Notes: a model not told the origin generated them from the letters alone. DNA of 64,000 bases from an uncultured Bacteroidota bacterium (GCA_902777005.1 CACYSB010000003.1:74614-138613); one strand, 5' to 3'. Counted from the stretch's first letter, positions 35,571-44,475 are shown. Numbers and translations are program-made.

Positions 35571-36569
35571 TTACAGCTTGTCGTTGGAGCCGAGGACGTT
35601 GACAATCTTGTGAATGTACATCTTCTTCATGCTCTCGCGGGCAGGCTTGAGGTACTGGCGCGGGTCGAAGTGGTCGGGGTGTTCGGCAAGATGTTTGCGG
35701 ATTGCAGCGGTCATTGCCAGACGGCTGTCGCTGTCGATGTTAATCTTGCAGACGGCACTCTTGGCAGCCTTGCGCAGCTGCTCCTCAGGGATACCGACGG
35801 CGGCCTTCAGGGCGCCACCGTTGGCGTTGATGGTGTCGACCTCATCCTGGGGCACCGAGCTGGAGCCATGGAGCACGATGGGGAAGCCGGGGAGCTTCTT
35901 CTCGACGGCCTCAAGAACATCGAAGGCCAGCGGAGGAGGCAGCAGACGGCCGGTCTTGGGGTCGACGGTGCACTGCTCGGGTTTGAACTTGTAGGCGCCG
36001 TGGCTGGTGCCGATGCTGATGGCCAGCGAGTCGCAGCCGGTGCGGGTGGCGAAGTCGATGACCTCCTCGGGCTTGGTGTAGTGGGAGACCTCGGAGGCCA
36101 CCTCGTCCTCTACGCCGGCCAGAACGCCGAGCTCGCACTCGACGGTGACGTCGTACTTGTGGGCGTATTCGACAACCTGACGGGAGATCTTGATATTCTC
36201 CTCATAAGGCAGTGCGCTACCGTCGTACATCACGCTGGAGAAGCCCATGTCGATGCATGACTTGCAGGTCTCGAAGCTGTCGCCGTGGTCGAGATGAAGG
36301 ACGATCTGGGGGTTGGAGCAACCGAGTTCCTTGGCGTACTCGACGGCGCCTTCGGCCATGTAGCGCAGTAAGGTGGGGTTGGCGTATTCGCGGGCGCCCT
36401 TGCTCACCTGCAGGATGACGGGACTCTTGGTCTCGACAGCGGCCATGATGATGGCCTGCATCTGCTCCATGTTGTTGAAGTTGAAAGCGGGAATAGCGTA
36501 GCCGCCGTTCACGGCTTTCTTGAACATCTCGCGAGTGTTCACGAGACCGATTTTCTTATAGTCTACCAT
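35571..36569 (-). CDS. fba: Class II fructose-bisphosphate aldolase
   Basis: 332 residues from the ATG at 36569 (MVDYKKIGLVNTREMFKK); the longer frame to 36638 overlaps the promoter. Zinc enzyme that splits fructose 1,6-bisphosphate in glycolysis. Seen: AIPAFNFNNMEQMQAI, VLHLDHGDSFETC with the zinc-binding His pair, GVEDEV in place of the usual VGGEED loop, IGTSHGAYKF and VLHGSSSVPQDEV. This is the longer FbaA-like sub-class. Strong promoter and a terminator shared with sppA; single-gene transcript. Confidence 0.94.
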   Translation of the reverse strand: MVDYKKIGLVNTREMFKKAVNGGYAIPAFNFNNMEQMQAIIMAAVETKSPVILQVSKGAREYANPTLLRYMAEGAVEYAKELGCSNPQIVLHLDHGDSFETCKSCIDMGFSSVMYDGSALPYEENIKISRQVVEYAHKYDVTVECELGVLAGVEDEVASEVSHYTKPEEVIDFATRTGCDSLAISIGTSHGAYKFKPEQCTVDPKTGRLLPPPLAFDVLEAVEKKLPGFPIVLHGSSSVPQDEVDTINANGGALKAAVGIPEEQLRKAAKSAVCKINIDSDSRLAMTAAIRKHLAEHPDHFDPRQYLKPARESMKKMYIHKIVNVLGSNDKL

Positions 36570-36607
36570 ATCTTTTATTGTTTTGTTTTTATGTTGATTT
36601 GGAGGTG

Positions 36608-36638
36608 CAAAAATACAAATATTATTTGATGTAGCCAA
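36608..36638 (-). promoter_or_regulatory. Promoter of fba
   Basis: Minus-strand TTG (36638-36636), 20-base spacer, TATTTTTG (36615-36608). The leader would be about 33 bases. Confidence 0.65.
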
Positions 36639-36640
36639 AT

Positions 36641-37408
36641 TTATTTCTCAAATATACCGAAGACGGCGGCGCCGCTGCCGGTCATGCTGGCGTAGAGTGC
36701 GCCGCGCACGTACATGTCTTCTTTAAGTGCGGCTATGGCTGGATGGGCAGGTAAAACAGATACCTCAAAGTCGTTGACAATTAGCTGTCGCCACTCCCCT
36801 ATCGGCCGCCTGACCGCCTCGCGCAAGTCGGGACGCGGCGCGCCAAAGAGGTCATGCTTCAAGCCTCCATAGGCCTCTTTTGTCGACACATGTTCCCCTT
36901 CCGATATCTCAATCACAATACGGTAGGCATTCATATCCACCTCCAGTGGCTCAAGCACATCGCCGATACCGGTGGCGTAGGCAACTTTGTTCCTGATGAA
37001 GAAAGCACAGTCGGCTCCAAGTCGGGCAGCACGCTGCTCTAAAGCATTATCATTCAAGCCAAGGGAGAACATCTCGTTGAGCATCTTGAGGGTGAATGCG
37101 GCATCGCTGCTGCCGCCACCCAGACCGGCACCAAAAGGTATGTTCTTCTTTAGCCGAATGCTCACCAGCGGTATATTGAACTCGTCGTGCAACAACCGCC
37201 AGGCATGGGTACAGAGGTTGTCCTCCGGAGCATTGTCGAGCACAATACCCTCCTGCACAATCTGCAACGTGTCGTTCTCCGCTATCTCCAACTCGTCGAA
37301 AAGGTCGTGTACCGGCAGAAAGACGGTCTCCAGGTCGTGGTAGCCGTCAGCCCGCCTGCCCACGACATGCAGACCGAGGTTAATCTTGCAGTTTGGGTAC
37401 GTTGTCAT
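36641..37408 (-). CDS. ispE: CDP-methylerythritol kinase (isoprenoid MEP pathway)
   Basis: 255 residues, GHMP kinase fold. Phosphorylates 4-diphosphocytidyl-2-C-methylerythritol. Seen: NCKINLGLHVVGRRADGYHDLETVF at the start (split here by text as NCKINLGL and RRADGYHDL), the ATP loop PFGAGLGGGSSDAA and a terminal SMTGSGAAVFGIF. It overlaps the end of the PhoH-like gene by 29 bases. Its presence shows the organism makes isoprenoids by the MEP route, so an ordinary IspD must exist somewhere, which bears on the identity of the IspD-like gene at 7.4 kb. Confidence 0.94.
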   Translation of the reverse strand: MTTYPNCKINLGLHVVGRRADGYHDLETVFLPVHDLFDELEIAENDTLQIVQEGIVLDNAPEDNLCTHAWRLLHDEFNIPLVSIRLKKNIPFGAGLGGGSSDAAFTLKMLNEMFSLGLNDNALEQRAARLGADCAFFIRNKVAYATGIGDVLEPLEVDMNAYRIVIEISEGEHVSTKEAYGGLKHDLFGAPRPDLREAVRRPIGEWRQLIVNDFEVSVLPAHPAIAALKEDMYVRGALYASMTGSGAAVFGIFEK

Positions 37409-38342
37409 AAGCGCGTATAATGTCGGTTACAAGACGGTGACGGATGACGTCGGAATTGTCTAGCTCGATAATGTCGATGCCCTTCACATCCTTCAGCAAC
37501 TGTGTGGCTTGCAGCAGGCCGCTCTGCTGGTGGCGCGGAAGGTCGACTTGGGTGAGGTCGCCGGTAATGACGAACTTGGCGTTGCGGCCCATACGTGTGA
37601 GGAACATCTTTAGCTGGGCGCTGGTTGCGTTCTGCGCCTCGTCAAGTATGACGAAAGCATTGTCCAGCGTGCGGCCGCGCATAAAAGCCAACGGGGCTAT
37701 CTCTATGGTGTTGTCCTCCCAGTAACTCAGCAACTTCTGCTGCGGTATCATGTCGCGCAGGGCATCGTAGAGCGGCTGCAGGTAGGGGTCAAGCTTGTCG
37801 CGCAGGTCACCTGGCAGGAAGCCAAGATTCTCACCGGCTTCCACCGCGGGACGCGTCAGTATGATACGCCGTATCTCCTTGTTCTTCAATGCACGCACAG
37901 CAAGAGCCACTGCCGTGTATGTCTTGCCGGTACCAGCAGGGCCAATGGCAAAGACCATGTCGTGCTCGTATACCGAGCGCACCAGCCGCTGCTGGTTAGG
38001 AGTGCGGGCCTTGATGAGCAGGCCGTTGCGGCCGTGCACCAGCACCTCGTCGCTCACCTCGGCCTCTGGGCTGCCACCTCCATTTTCCATGATGCCCATG
38101 ATGGCGTTCTCGGTCAGACGGCCGAACTTGTCGTAGTAGGTCATCATGGCCTGCAACTTGCCGTCGAACCAGGCAATGTCCTCTTCGCTGCCTATGGCTT
38201 TCAGCATGTCGCCACGCACTATCAGCTTCAACTTCGGGAACAGCAGACGCACAAACTCCAGCAACTTGTCGTTCTGTCCCCAGAAGCGGGCATAGTCAAT
38301 CTCTTCCAATGAAAATATCTTCTCTATCGATGGCTCGTTCAT
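37380..38342 (-). CDS. PhoH-like ATPase
   Basis: 320 residues. N-terminal KH-like/RNA-binding region then a P-loop domain with GPAGTGKTYTAVALA and the Walker B-like VILDEAQNAT. PhoH-like (YbeZ) proteins act with YbeY in rRNA and ribosome quality processes. It overlaps the phosphoesterase gene by 4 bases and ispE by 29 bases, so the three form one operon. The pairing with ispE instead of ybeY is lineage-dependent. Family call is firm; precise role is not. Confidence 0.92.
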   Translation of the reverse strand: MNEPSIEKIFSLEEIDYARFWGQNDKLLEFVRLLFPKLKLIVRGDMLKAIGSEEDIAWFDGKLQAMMTYYDKFGRLTENAIMGIMENGGGSPEAEVSDEVLVHGRNGLLIKARTPNQQRLVRSVYEHDMVFAIGPAGTGKTYTAVALAVRALKNKEIRRIILTRPAVEAGENLGFLPGDLRDKLDPYLQPLYDALRDMIPQQKLLSYWEDNTIEIAPLAFMRGRTLDNAFVILDEAQNATSAQLKMFLTRMGRNAKFVITGDLTQVDLPRHQQSGLLQATQLLKDVKGIDIIELDNSDVIRHRLVTDIIRAYDNVPKLQD

Positions 38343-38836
38343 TCATTTGGTATTTTAGGGAAATCCATTATCTCAAGTTCTGCCGGCTCTGGTTTCAGCA
38401 CAAAGCGCACCAACGTGCCAACCTTGTGAAACCCCTGCCGTCCGGCGGCACCGGGATTGATGTGCAACAGGTTGTAGTCCTTGTCATACATCACCTTCAA
38501 TATATGGCTGTGGCCACATACGAAGATATCGGGCTTCGCCAGCTCCAGCGTCCGGCGCAACTCGTAGGGGTAGTGGCCCGGCCAACCGCCTATGTGCGTC
38601 ATCAACACTCGCTGCCCCTCAACTTCGAAGAAGGCGCGCTCCTCAAGCTCATAGTGAAGGCTGAAGCTGTCGCAGTTGCCCCACACGGCACGCAACGGCT
38701 TCCAGGCACGCAACTCCTCCAGCACCCCTGAACCTATGTCACCGGCATGCCACAACTCATCGCAGTCCTTGAAGAACTCATAGACCTGCTTCGGTATAAA
38801 CCCGTGCGTGTCGCTCAAAACTCCTATCCTGCGCAT
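38339..38836 (-). CDS. YfcE/MJ0936-type metallophosphoesterase
   Basis: 165 residues. Seen: the metal-binding pattern SDTHG (from MRRIGVLSDTHGFIP), AGDIG, WGNCD, MTHIGGWPG and CGHSHI with LLHINPGAAG, which together make the full dinuclear phosphoesterase site. Typical length for the small YfcE subfamily that hydrolyses phosphodiesters. First gene of the yfcE-like, phoH-like, ispE operon. Natural substrate unknown. A heptamer array lies immediately upstream. Confidence 0.92.
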   Translation of the reverse strand: MRRIGVLSDTHGFIPKQVYEFFKDCDELWHAGDIGSGVLEELRAWKPLRAVWGNCDSFSLHYELEERAFFEVEGQRVLMTHIGGWPGHYPYELRRTLELAKPDIFVCGHSHILKVMYDKDYNLLHINPGAAGRQGFHKVGTLVRFVLKPEPAELEIMDFPKIPNE

Positions 38837-38857
38837 TCAATCAACTGTCAATCCGTA

Positions 38858-38920
38858 ACCTGTAACCCGTAACCTGTAACCTGTAACCTGTAACCAATAA
38901 CCTGTAACCCGTAACCTTTA
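38858..38920 (+). repeat. Heptamer array 2 (GTAACCT/GTAACCC)
   Basis: About eight units of GTAACCT or GTAACCC with a 7-base period and one degenerate unit (CCAATAA), filling the gap between the phosphoesterase gene and the ATPase gene. The direction is the same as in the other arrays although both flanking genes are on the minus strand. Confidence 0.9.
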
Positions 38921-39466
38921 CTCATTAGCCTTTATCTCTTTCAGGTTCTCAGCAATCATCTCCTTCAGGTAGTTGATGATGTGTATGTCGTTCATCGACA
39001 TGCCGCCCAACGCCTCCTTCAGCTCGTCGGTGTCGAGCACAAACTCATCCTCGTCGGTGCGGTAGCTGATCACGAAGTGTATGTCCTCATGGGCCGACAG
39101 CAGCATCACCAGAGTGCCGGGCAGGTCGCCCATCGGCGGACGGTCCCAGTTGTTGTGCTCGAACCAGAACTCCAGTCGCGTGCCCACCCCCACCTCACTC
39201 GTCAGCTTCATGCCGCCACCGCACTTCTCGGTGTTCATCTTTATCAGCGGCAGGCCCAAGCCCACCTTGCGCGTGGTACGGCTCGTGGTGTAGGGGTCCG
39301 TCACCTTGGCCAGGAACTCCGGACTCATTCCTTTGCCGTTATCCTCTATGGTGAAGTGGAAGTCATTGTTCTTCAAACTGTCCACTATCGTTAACTTCAC
39401 ATCCTTCGCATTGGCCGCCGTGGAGTTCTCCATCAGGTCGTATACATGCATCGCCAATTCTTTCAT
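38918..39466 (-). CDS. GHKL-type ATP-binding protein (histidine-kinase ATPase domain alone)
   Basis: 182 residues from the ATG at 39466; the longer frame to 39502 covers the promoter. Only the ATP-binding domain of histidine kinases is present: N box MENSTAANAK, G1 box IEDNGKGMSP, F/G2 box VGLGLPLIK. No H-box, receiver or sensor segment. Similar stand-alone proteins occur beside hydrogenase or anti-sigma modules, but no partner is visible here. The C-terminal 70 residues (MNDIHIINYLKEMI) match nothing I recognise. The role is unknown; ATP binding is likely. Confidence 0.78.
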   Translation of the reverse strand: MKELAMHVYDLMENSTAANAKDVKLTIVDSLKNNDFHFTIEDNGKGMSPEFLAKVTDPYTTSRTTRKVGLGLPLIKMNTEKCGGGMKLTSEVGVGTRLEFWFEHNNWDRPPMGDLPGTLVMLLSAHEDIHFVISYRTDEDEFVLDTDELKEALGGMSMNDIHIINYLKEMIAENLKEIKANE

Positions 39467-39489
39467 ATTCTTTTCTCCTTTTGCGACTG

Positions 39490-39497
39490 CAAAATTA
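39490..39497 (-). promoter_or_regulatory. -7 box of the ATP-binding protein gene
   Basis: TAATTTTG on the minus strand, 23 bases before the ATG at 39466. No clear TTG upstream. It decides against the longer start at 39502. Confidence 0.5.
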
Positions 39498-39573
39498 CGC
39501 ATTATTTTTCATTCCCAGATAATAATTTATCCACAACATCGTTAATATCTATATTTTATTTATCGCATATATC

Positions 39574-40491
39574 GTGAAACACCGACATACAACCCTCATG
39601 CTGCTCGCGCTGGTCCTGCTCTCCGCATGTAGCAAAAGCAGCGACTTTACGCCACCGGCATTCCTGCACCTCGACGGCATCACCCTCACCAAAACACCGT
39701 CCATCACCACCGACGACGGTTTCTTCGTGCACCAGATTTCTGCCGCCTACGTCGTCGCCCACTACCCCGACCGCTCACGCGTCGACACCGTCGGCATCTT
39801 CCGTCTGCCCTTCACCGTGCCGGTGCTCTACAACGGCAAGGCCGACTACATAGCCGTCTACCCCGCCGTCGAGATGAGCGGCATCTCCGGCGCCCTACCC
39901 TACTACACCTACTATTTCCCCGTAACACTCACCGCCGCCGACAGCACCACCCTCAGCACCGGCGATACCCTTTACCTCGGCACACTGACCACCGCCTACC
40001 GCCCCTACCCACAGATTGACACCATACAACTATTCGAGCCTTTCGAACGCCCTGCCGAGCACATACGCCTGCAGCCCCCTCTTGAATGGATACCCGACGA
40101 CCCGACCAACGCCTGCACCGGCAACGGCTACGGTCGTCTCACCCTCTCCGCCTCGGACGTCACACTATCCTTCGACGCCGAAGACATGTTCGTCGTATCC
40201 AACCCCGACCGAATACTATACCTCGAGCTCGACATCAAGAGCACACTGCCTCTGTCCGTCTACATGCGAGCTTCATCACGCCAGGGTGCCGCCGAAGACC
40301 GTCTCTCGGTGATGACCATCAACCCCATTGACCACTGGCAGCACCTCTACATTAACCTCGGACGCACATGGGCCTATTTAAACCACCCATCCACATTCCA
40401 TATCTCCTTTACCGCCGTCAACGAAAACGGCACCGGTGGCACCGTGGACCTCGACAACGTCAAACTCCTCACAACCAACATCACCCTCTGA
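39574..40491 (+). CDS. Predicted lipoprotein of unknown function
   Basis: 305 residues from a GTG start (VKHRHTTLML...). Signal peptide with lipobox LLSACS, so a lipoprotein. The mature part is beta-rich, with many threonines and DTxxL-type strands, and its last 90 residues (ILYLELDIKSTLPLSVYMRAS ... GGTVDLDNVKLLTTN, here given in parts) look like a carbohydrate-binding-like sandwich. It lies 7 bases upstream of the sugar-phosphate transferase and shares its operon. I recognise no family. Confidence 0.72.
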   Translation: MKHRHTTLMLLALVLLSACSKSSDFTPPAFLHLDGITLTKTPSITTDDGFFVHQISAAYVVAHYPDRSRVDTVGIFRLPFTVPVLYNGKADYIAVYPAVEMSGISGALPYYTYYFPVTLTAADSTTLSTGDTLYLGTLTTAYRPYPQIDTIQLFEPFERPAEHIRLQPPLEWIPDDPTNACTGNGYGRLTLSASDVTLSFDAEDMFVVSNPDRILYLELDIKSTLPLSVYMRASSRQGAAEDRLSVMTINPIDHWQHLYINLGRTWAYLNHPSTFHISFTAVNENGTGGTVDLDNVKLLTTNITL

Positions 40492-40498
40492 CATCATC

Positions 40499-41929
40499 AT
40501 GGAGAAAAAACAGAAAGCAAAATATATAATCAGCGACACCCTCTCCGCCATGCTCGCATGGGCGGCCCTGTTCCTCTTCCGCAAGCTGGCGCTCGAACAT
40601 ACAGGCTTCAGCGATGTCGCCGACGTCTTCAACGACGCCAACTTCTGGCTCGGCCTTGTACTCGTGCCACTCGGATGGCTCTGCCTCTATACCATCCAAG
40701 GCACCTACCGCAACGTACTGCGGCGAGCACGTCTCACCGAACTCCTCGACACCCTCCTCGCCTCCCTCATCGGCGTGGTGGTCATCTTCTTCGTACTCCT
40801 CGTCGACGACAACATCAACACCTACCTCAACTACTACGCCTCATTCCTCTTCCTCTTCTTCGTACACTTCACTTTCACCTACATACCGCGCCTCATAATA
40901 ACCACCCACACCGTCAATGCCGTCCACACACGACGCCTCGGCTTCCCCACAGTCATGATAGGCTCCGGCCCCCGAGCTCTGCAGACATACACCGACCTCG
41001 AAAGCCAGGAGACATACTCCGGCAACCTCTTCGTGGGCTACATCGACGTAAATACTCAAGCAATCAAGCAATCAGACACTCAGGCAATCTCCCAAATCAT
41101 GCCCTGCCTCGGCACCCTTTCCGACATGCGCGCCATCGTCAATGAGCACCATATAGAAGAGGCCATAGTAGCCCTCGAGCCCGACGAAAAAGAGCGCCTC
41201 TCCGACATACTCCTCGCCATCAACTCATGCGGCGACATAATAATAAAGATTACGCCCGACGCACGCGACATTGCCGTCGGCTCCATCCACCAGCGCTCCA
41301 TCTTCCACTCACCTTTCATCGTCATTAACAACCGCCTGATGCCGGAATGGCAGTACTCCCTCAAGCGTATCGCCGACATCCTCATATCCCTCTTCGCACT
41401 GATCTTACTCACGCCGGTCTACCTCGTCACCGCCATCATCGTCAAAGCCACCTCACCAGGCCCCGTCTTCTACGCACAGGAACGCATCGGCCATCTCGGC
41501 AAGCCCTTCAAGATGCACAAGTTCCGCTCCATGTATATTGATGCCGAAGATGCAGGTCCGGCCCTCTCCAAGGATGACGACCCGCGCATCACACCCTTCG
41601 GGCGCTTCATGCGCAAGGTACGCCTCGACGAGATACCCCAGTTCTACAATGTCCTGCGCGGCACCATGTCTCTCGTCGGCCCCCGTCCTGAGCGCCAGTT
41701 CTACATAGACCAAATCGTACAGCGCGCCCCCGAGTACATGCTCCTCCAACGCGTCAAACCCGGCATAACCTCCTGGGGACAGGTCAAATACGGCTATGCC
41801 TCCAACGTCGACCAGATGGTCGAACGCCTCCGCTACGACCTCCTATATCTCGATAATATGTCCCTCACCACCGACCTCAAGATACTCCTCTACACCGTCA
41901 TCATCATCTTCCAAGGACGCGGAAAATAA
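40499..41929 (+). CDS. Polyprenyl-phosphate sugar-1-phosphate transferase (WcaJ/WbaP type)
   Basis: 476 residues from the ATG at 40499; the frame open to 40436 lies inside the lipoprotein gene. Starts surface-glycan assembly by moving a sugar-1-phosphate from UDP-sugar onto undecaprenyl phosphate. Four N-terminal helices, a CoA-binding-like middle domain, then the membrane re-entrant helix (KRIADILISLFALILLTPVY) and catalytic domain with PGPVFYAQERIGHLGKPF, KFRSM, KDDDPRITPFGRFMRK and DEIPQFYNVLRGTMSLVGPRP. The middle domain contains an octamer tract (QAIKQSDTQAISQ). It may start the same glycan that the 2-8 kb genes decorate. Confidence 0.93.
   Translation: MEKKQKAKYIISDTLSAMLAWAALFLFRKLALEHTGFSDVADVFNDANFWLGLVLVPLGWLCLYTIQGTYRNVLRRARLTELLDTLLASLIGVVVIFFVLLVDDNINTYLNYYASFLFLFFVHFTFTYIPRLIITTHTVNAVHTRRLGFPTVMIGSGPRALQTYTDLESQETYSGNLFVGYIDVNTQAIKQSDTQAISQIMPCLGTLSDMRAIVNEHHIEEAIVALEPDEKERLSDILLAINSCGDIIIKITPDARDIAVGSIHQRSIFHSPFIVINNRLMPEWQYSLKRIADILISLFALILLTPVYLVTAIIVKATSPGPVFYAQERIGHLGKPFKMHKFRSMYIDAEDAGPALSKDDDPRITPFGRFMRKVRLDEIPQFYNVLRGTMSLVGPRPERQFYIDQIVQRAPEYMLLQRVKPGITSWGQVKYGYASNVDQMVERLRYDLLYLDNMSLTTDLKILLYTVIIIFQGRGK
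41055..41090 (+). repeat. Octamer tandem tract inside the sugar-phosphate transferase gene
   Basis: AAGCAATC, AAGCAATC, AGACACTC and AGGCAATC follow with an 8-base period and code QAIKQSDTQAIS. The tract matches the one in waaA at 15138, though the genes are unrelated. Confidence 0.8.
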
Positions 41930-41938
41930 ATAATTAAA

Positions 41939-42003
41939 TCCGTAACCTGTAACCCGTAACCTGTAACCTTTAACCCGTAACCTGTAACCCGTAACCTTTA
42001 ACA
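41939..42003 (+). repeat. Heptamer array 3 (GTAACCT/GTAACCC)
   Basis: About eight units alternating GTAACCT, GTAACCC and TTAACCC at a 7-base period, in the gap before the FKBP gene. Same direction as the other arrays. Confidence 0.9.
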
Positions 42004-42013
42004 TCATCATACA

Positions 42014-42715
42014 ATGAAGAAGTACCTATACTTTTTAGCAGCCGGCTTGATGATTGCCTCCTGCAGCTCCAACAAAGCGCCGAAACTCGACGACCCCATC
42101 GACTCGATCTCCTGGGTCCTTGGCCGCAGCACCGCCGAAAACCTCATGTCCGGACCCTTCAAAGAGATTGACAAAGAGCTATTCATCCAGGCCGTCCGTG
42201 CCACCCTCGATGGCGACGCACAACCTATCAGCGACAGCGTCTACCATGAGACCCTCGACATACTCATGCGCGTATCCCAGATAGCAGCCGTACAGCAGAC
42301 CGACCAGCAAGCACAGGAAGTCGACCGCCAACAGCAGGAATACTTCGCCAAACTCGTTGCTGACAACCCCGACGTCAAACAACACCCCTCAGGCTTCTAC
42401 TACCAAGTCATCAAGAAAGGCACCGGCGACAACGCCAAATACGCCTCTCTCATCGCCTTTGACTACCGCAGCTTCACCATGCTCGACGGAAAGCCCTTCG
42501 ACCAGACCTACGGCAAACGCGAACCCATCTCGCACGTCGTCGGCAAACCCATGTTCCCCGGCCTCATCGAAGCCTTCCAAATCATGAACAGCGGTAGCAT
42601 CTACCGCTTCTACTTCCCCTATCAGCTCGCCTTCGGCCCTCAGGGCTCCGGCTCCATCCCCGGCTACACACCCATGATCTACGAGATTGAACTTCACAGC
42701 ATCGCCAAGTTCTAA
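42014..42715 (+). CDS. FKBP-type peptidyl-prolyl isomerase lipoprotein
   Basis: 233 residues. Lipoprotein signal (AAGLMIASCSS). Helical N-terminal dimerisation region (about 25-120) then an FKBP domain with HPSGFYYQVIKKGTGD, DGKPFDQTYGKREP, FPGLIEAFQIMNSGS and the end GYTPMIYEIELHSI. It speeds proline cis-trans isomerisation in the periplasm or outer-membrane face, and is Mip/FkpA-like. The usual FDSS is FDQT here, so activity may be weak. A strong terminator follows at 42739. Confidence 0.88.
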   Translation: MKKYLYFLAAGLMIASCSSNKAPKLDDPIDSISWVLGRSTAENLMSGPFKEIDKELFIQAVRATLDGDAQPISDSVYHETLDILMRVSQIAAVQQTDQQAQEVDRQQQEYFAKLVADNPDVKQHPSGFYYQVIKKGTGDNAKYASLIAFDYRSFTMLDGKPFDQTYGKREPISHVVGKPMFPGLIEAFQIMNSGSIYRFYFPYQLAFGPQGSGSIPGYTPMIYEIELHSIAKF

Positions 42716-42738
42716 ACATCAATAAAATAACCTTTCAT

Positions 42739-42772
42739 GGAGCGGCCTCGTACACCTGTACGAGGCCGCTCC
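42739..42772 (+). terminator. Terminator of the FKBP gene
   Basis: 15-base perfect arms GGAGCGGCCTCGTAC (42739-42753) and complement (42758-42772) with a 4-base loop. No strong T-run follows; it merges into repeat copy 4. Confidence 0.65.
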
Positions 42773-42872
42773 GTATTCTCTCCGTCTTCGCTCCGACGGA
42801 AAACCGTTAAACAACCGTAGAACAGTCGGAGCGACTACGGAGAGGGTACGGAGGGGATACGGAGAAGTTCAG
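42764..42872 (+). repeat. GC-rich palindromic intergenic repeat, copy 4
   Basis: Core CCGTTAAACAACCGTAGAAC...GTCGGAG at 42804-42831, left arm CTCCGTCTTCGCTCCGACGG and right arm GCGACTACGGAGAGGGTACG. Between the FKBP terminator and the decarboxylase promoter. Confidence 0.88.
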
Positions 42873-42945
42873 GCTGCGGGCTGAACCAAAAACAGCAAAA
42901 ATGAGTTATTTTTCCAAAATTTTTCCAACTTAAATAAATTAGTTG

Positions 42946-43014
42946 TATATTTGCACAACCAATCCAAGTGAGTCGGATTGTAAAAATAGTTGTAAACTAA
43001 ATAAATCGGTTGAA
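42946..43014 (+). promoter_or_regulatory. -7 box and folded leader of the PLP decarboxylase gene
   Basis: TATATTTG at 42946-42953, with transcription expected near 42958. In the leader CAATCC (42960-42965) can pair with GGATTG (42975-42980), and CAACC (42956-42960) with GGTTG (43008-43012), placing the start codon right after a stem. A translational control hairpin is possible; no known riboswitch is recognised. Confidence 0.45.
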
Positions 43015-44415
43015 ATGAAAAACAAGTATTACGACCTGATTGACCAGACTTTCGACTTCCCGCAGGATGAATTCCGCACCGAGGATGGCGAGCTGTATTT
43101 CCACGACATCCCTTTGATGGAGGTGATTAAACAGTACGGTACACCGCTAAAAATCACCTATTTACCGAAAATCAGCTCGCAGATACAGAGGGCTAAGCGC
43201 ATGTTCAATGTCGCAATAGCCAAAACCGACTACAAGGGCACTTACAATTATTGCTACTGCACCAAGAGCAGCCACTTTGCATTTGTGCTGGAGGAGGCAC
43301 TGAAGAACGACATCAACCTCGAGACTTCATCGGCTTTCGACATAAACCTGATACAGGAACTTCACGCTCAAGGACTAATCGGGAAAGACAAAGTGATCGT
43401 CTGCAACGGCTTCAAGAAGGAGCAATACATAGAGAACATTGTGGAAATCTACAAAGACGGATTCAGCAATGTAATACCGATTTTGGACAACAAAAACGAG
43501 TTCTACGTGCTCGACGGGATGATGGAGAAAGGAGCGGAACCGATGAATCTGGGCATCCGGATTGCCTCGGAGGAGGAGCCGAAGTTCGACTTCTACACTT
43601 CGCGACTTGGCATCCGCTACAACGACATTGTGTCGTTCTACGAGAAGGAGATAAAGCCGAATGCGAAGTTCCGCTTCAAGATGCTGCACTTCTTCATCAA
43701 CACAGGCATCCGCGACACGGCCTACTACTGGAACGAGCTGGCGAAATGCGTCAATGTGTACTGCGACCTCAAGCGCGTGTGCCCCGAGCTCGACTCGCTG
43801 AACATCGGCGGGGGTTTTCCGTGCAAGGTGAGCCTTGCGGCGAACTACGACTACGAGTACATGGCCGAGGAGATATTGGCGCAGATCAAGGCGATATGCG
43901 CCAACCGCGAGGTGGAGGAACCCAACATCTTCACCGAGTTCGGCAGCTTCACGGTGGGCGAGAGCGGCGCGACGCTGTACAGCATCCTGGACCAGAAGAA
44001 GCAGAACGACCGCGAGCTTTGGTACATGATTGACAGCAGCTTCATCACCACCCTGCCCGACACATGGGGCATCAACCAGCGCTTCATCATGCTGCCCATC
44101 AACCACTGGGACTGCGAGTACCAGCGTGTGTTCCTCGGGGGCCTGACGTGCGACTCGGAGGACTACTACAACGCCGACAGCCACGCCAACGCCATCTTCC
44201 TGCCCAAACTGCAGGAGGACGAGCCTTTGTACATAGGCTTCTTCCACACGGGAGCCTATCAGGAGAGCATCGGCGGCTACGGCGGCATACAGCACTGCCT
44301 GATACCGGCGCCAAAGCACGTGATCATAGACAAGGACGAGAACGGCGACTACACGACTAAACTCTTCGCCAAAGAGCAGAGCTACAAGTCGATGCTGAAG
44401 ATCTTAGGATATTAA
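43015..44415 (+). CDS. Fold type III PLP decarboxylase, probable arginine decarboxylase
   Basis: 466 residues from the ATG at 43015; the frame open from 42943 starts in the promoter. Alanine-racemase-fold enzyme of the ornithine/diaminopimelate/arginine decarboxylase group. The PLP-binding lysine is in NYCYCTKSSHFAFVLEE, the phosphate loop GGGFPCKVS near residue 265 and the second-subunit active-site Cys-Asp in GGLTCDSEDYY. Bacteroidota proteins of this length are usually annotated arginine decarboxylase and would make agmatine for polyamines. Ornithine, lysine or carboxynorspermidine remain possible substrates, because specificity loops were not compared. Single gene with its own terminator. 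Confidence 0.82.
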   Translation: MKNKYYDLIDQTFDFPQDEFRTEDGELYFHDIPLMEVIKQYGTPLKITYLPKISSQIQRAKRMFNVAIAKTDYKGTYNYCYCTKSSHFAFVLEEALKNDINLETSSAFDINLIQELHAQGLIGKDKVIVCNGFKKEQYIENIVEIYKDGFSNVIPILDNKNEFYVLDGMMEKGAEPMNLGIRIASEEEPKFDFYTSRLGIRYNDIVSFYEKEIKPNAKFRFKMLHFFINTGIRDTAYYWNELAKCVNVYCDLKRVCPELDSLNIGGGFPCKVSLAANYDYEYMAEEILAQIKAICANREVEEPNIFTEFGSFTVGESGATLYSILDQKKQNDRELWYMIDSSFITTLPDTWGINQRFIMLPINHWDCEYQRVFLGGLTCDSEDYYNADSHANAIFLPKLQEDEPLYIGFFHTGAYQESIGGYGGIQHCLIPAPKHVIIDKDENGDYTTKLFAKEQSYKSMLKILGY

Positions 44416-44436
44416 GATTGGGATTAGAAACTAAAA

Positions 44437-44473
44437 GAAGGGGCTGGCGCATCACAAATGCGCCAGCCCCTTC
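44437..44473. terminator. Bidirectional terminator
   Basis: 16-base perfect arms GAAGGGGCTGGCGCAT (44437-44452) and complement (44458-44473) with loop CACAA, between the convergent decarboxylase and C25 protease genes. Confidence 0.85.
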
Positions 44474-44475
44474 GT

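Noticed and set aside
42943..43014. Longer N-terminus for the PLP decarboxylase
   Set aside because: The extra 24 codons include the -7 box TATATTTG and match no family sequence.
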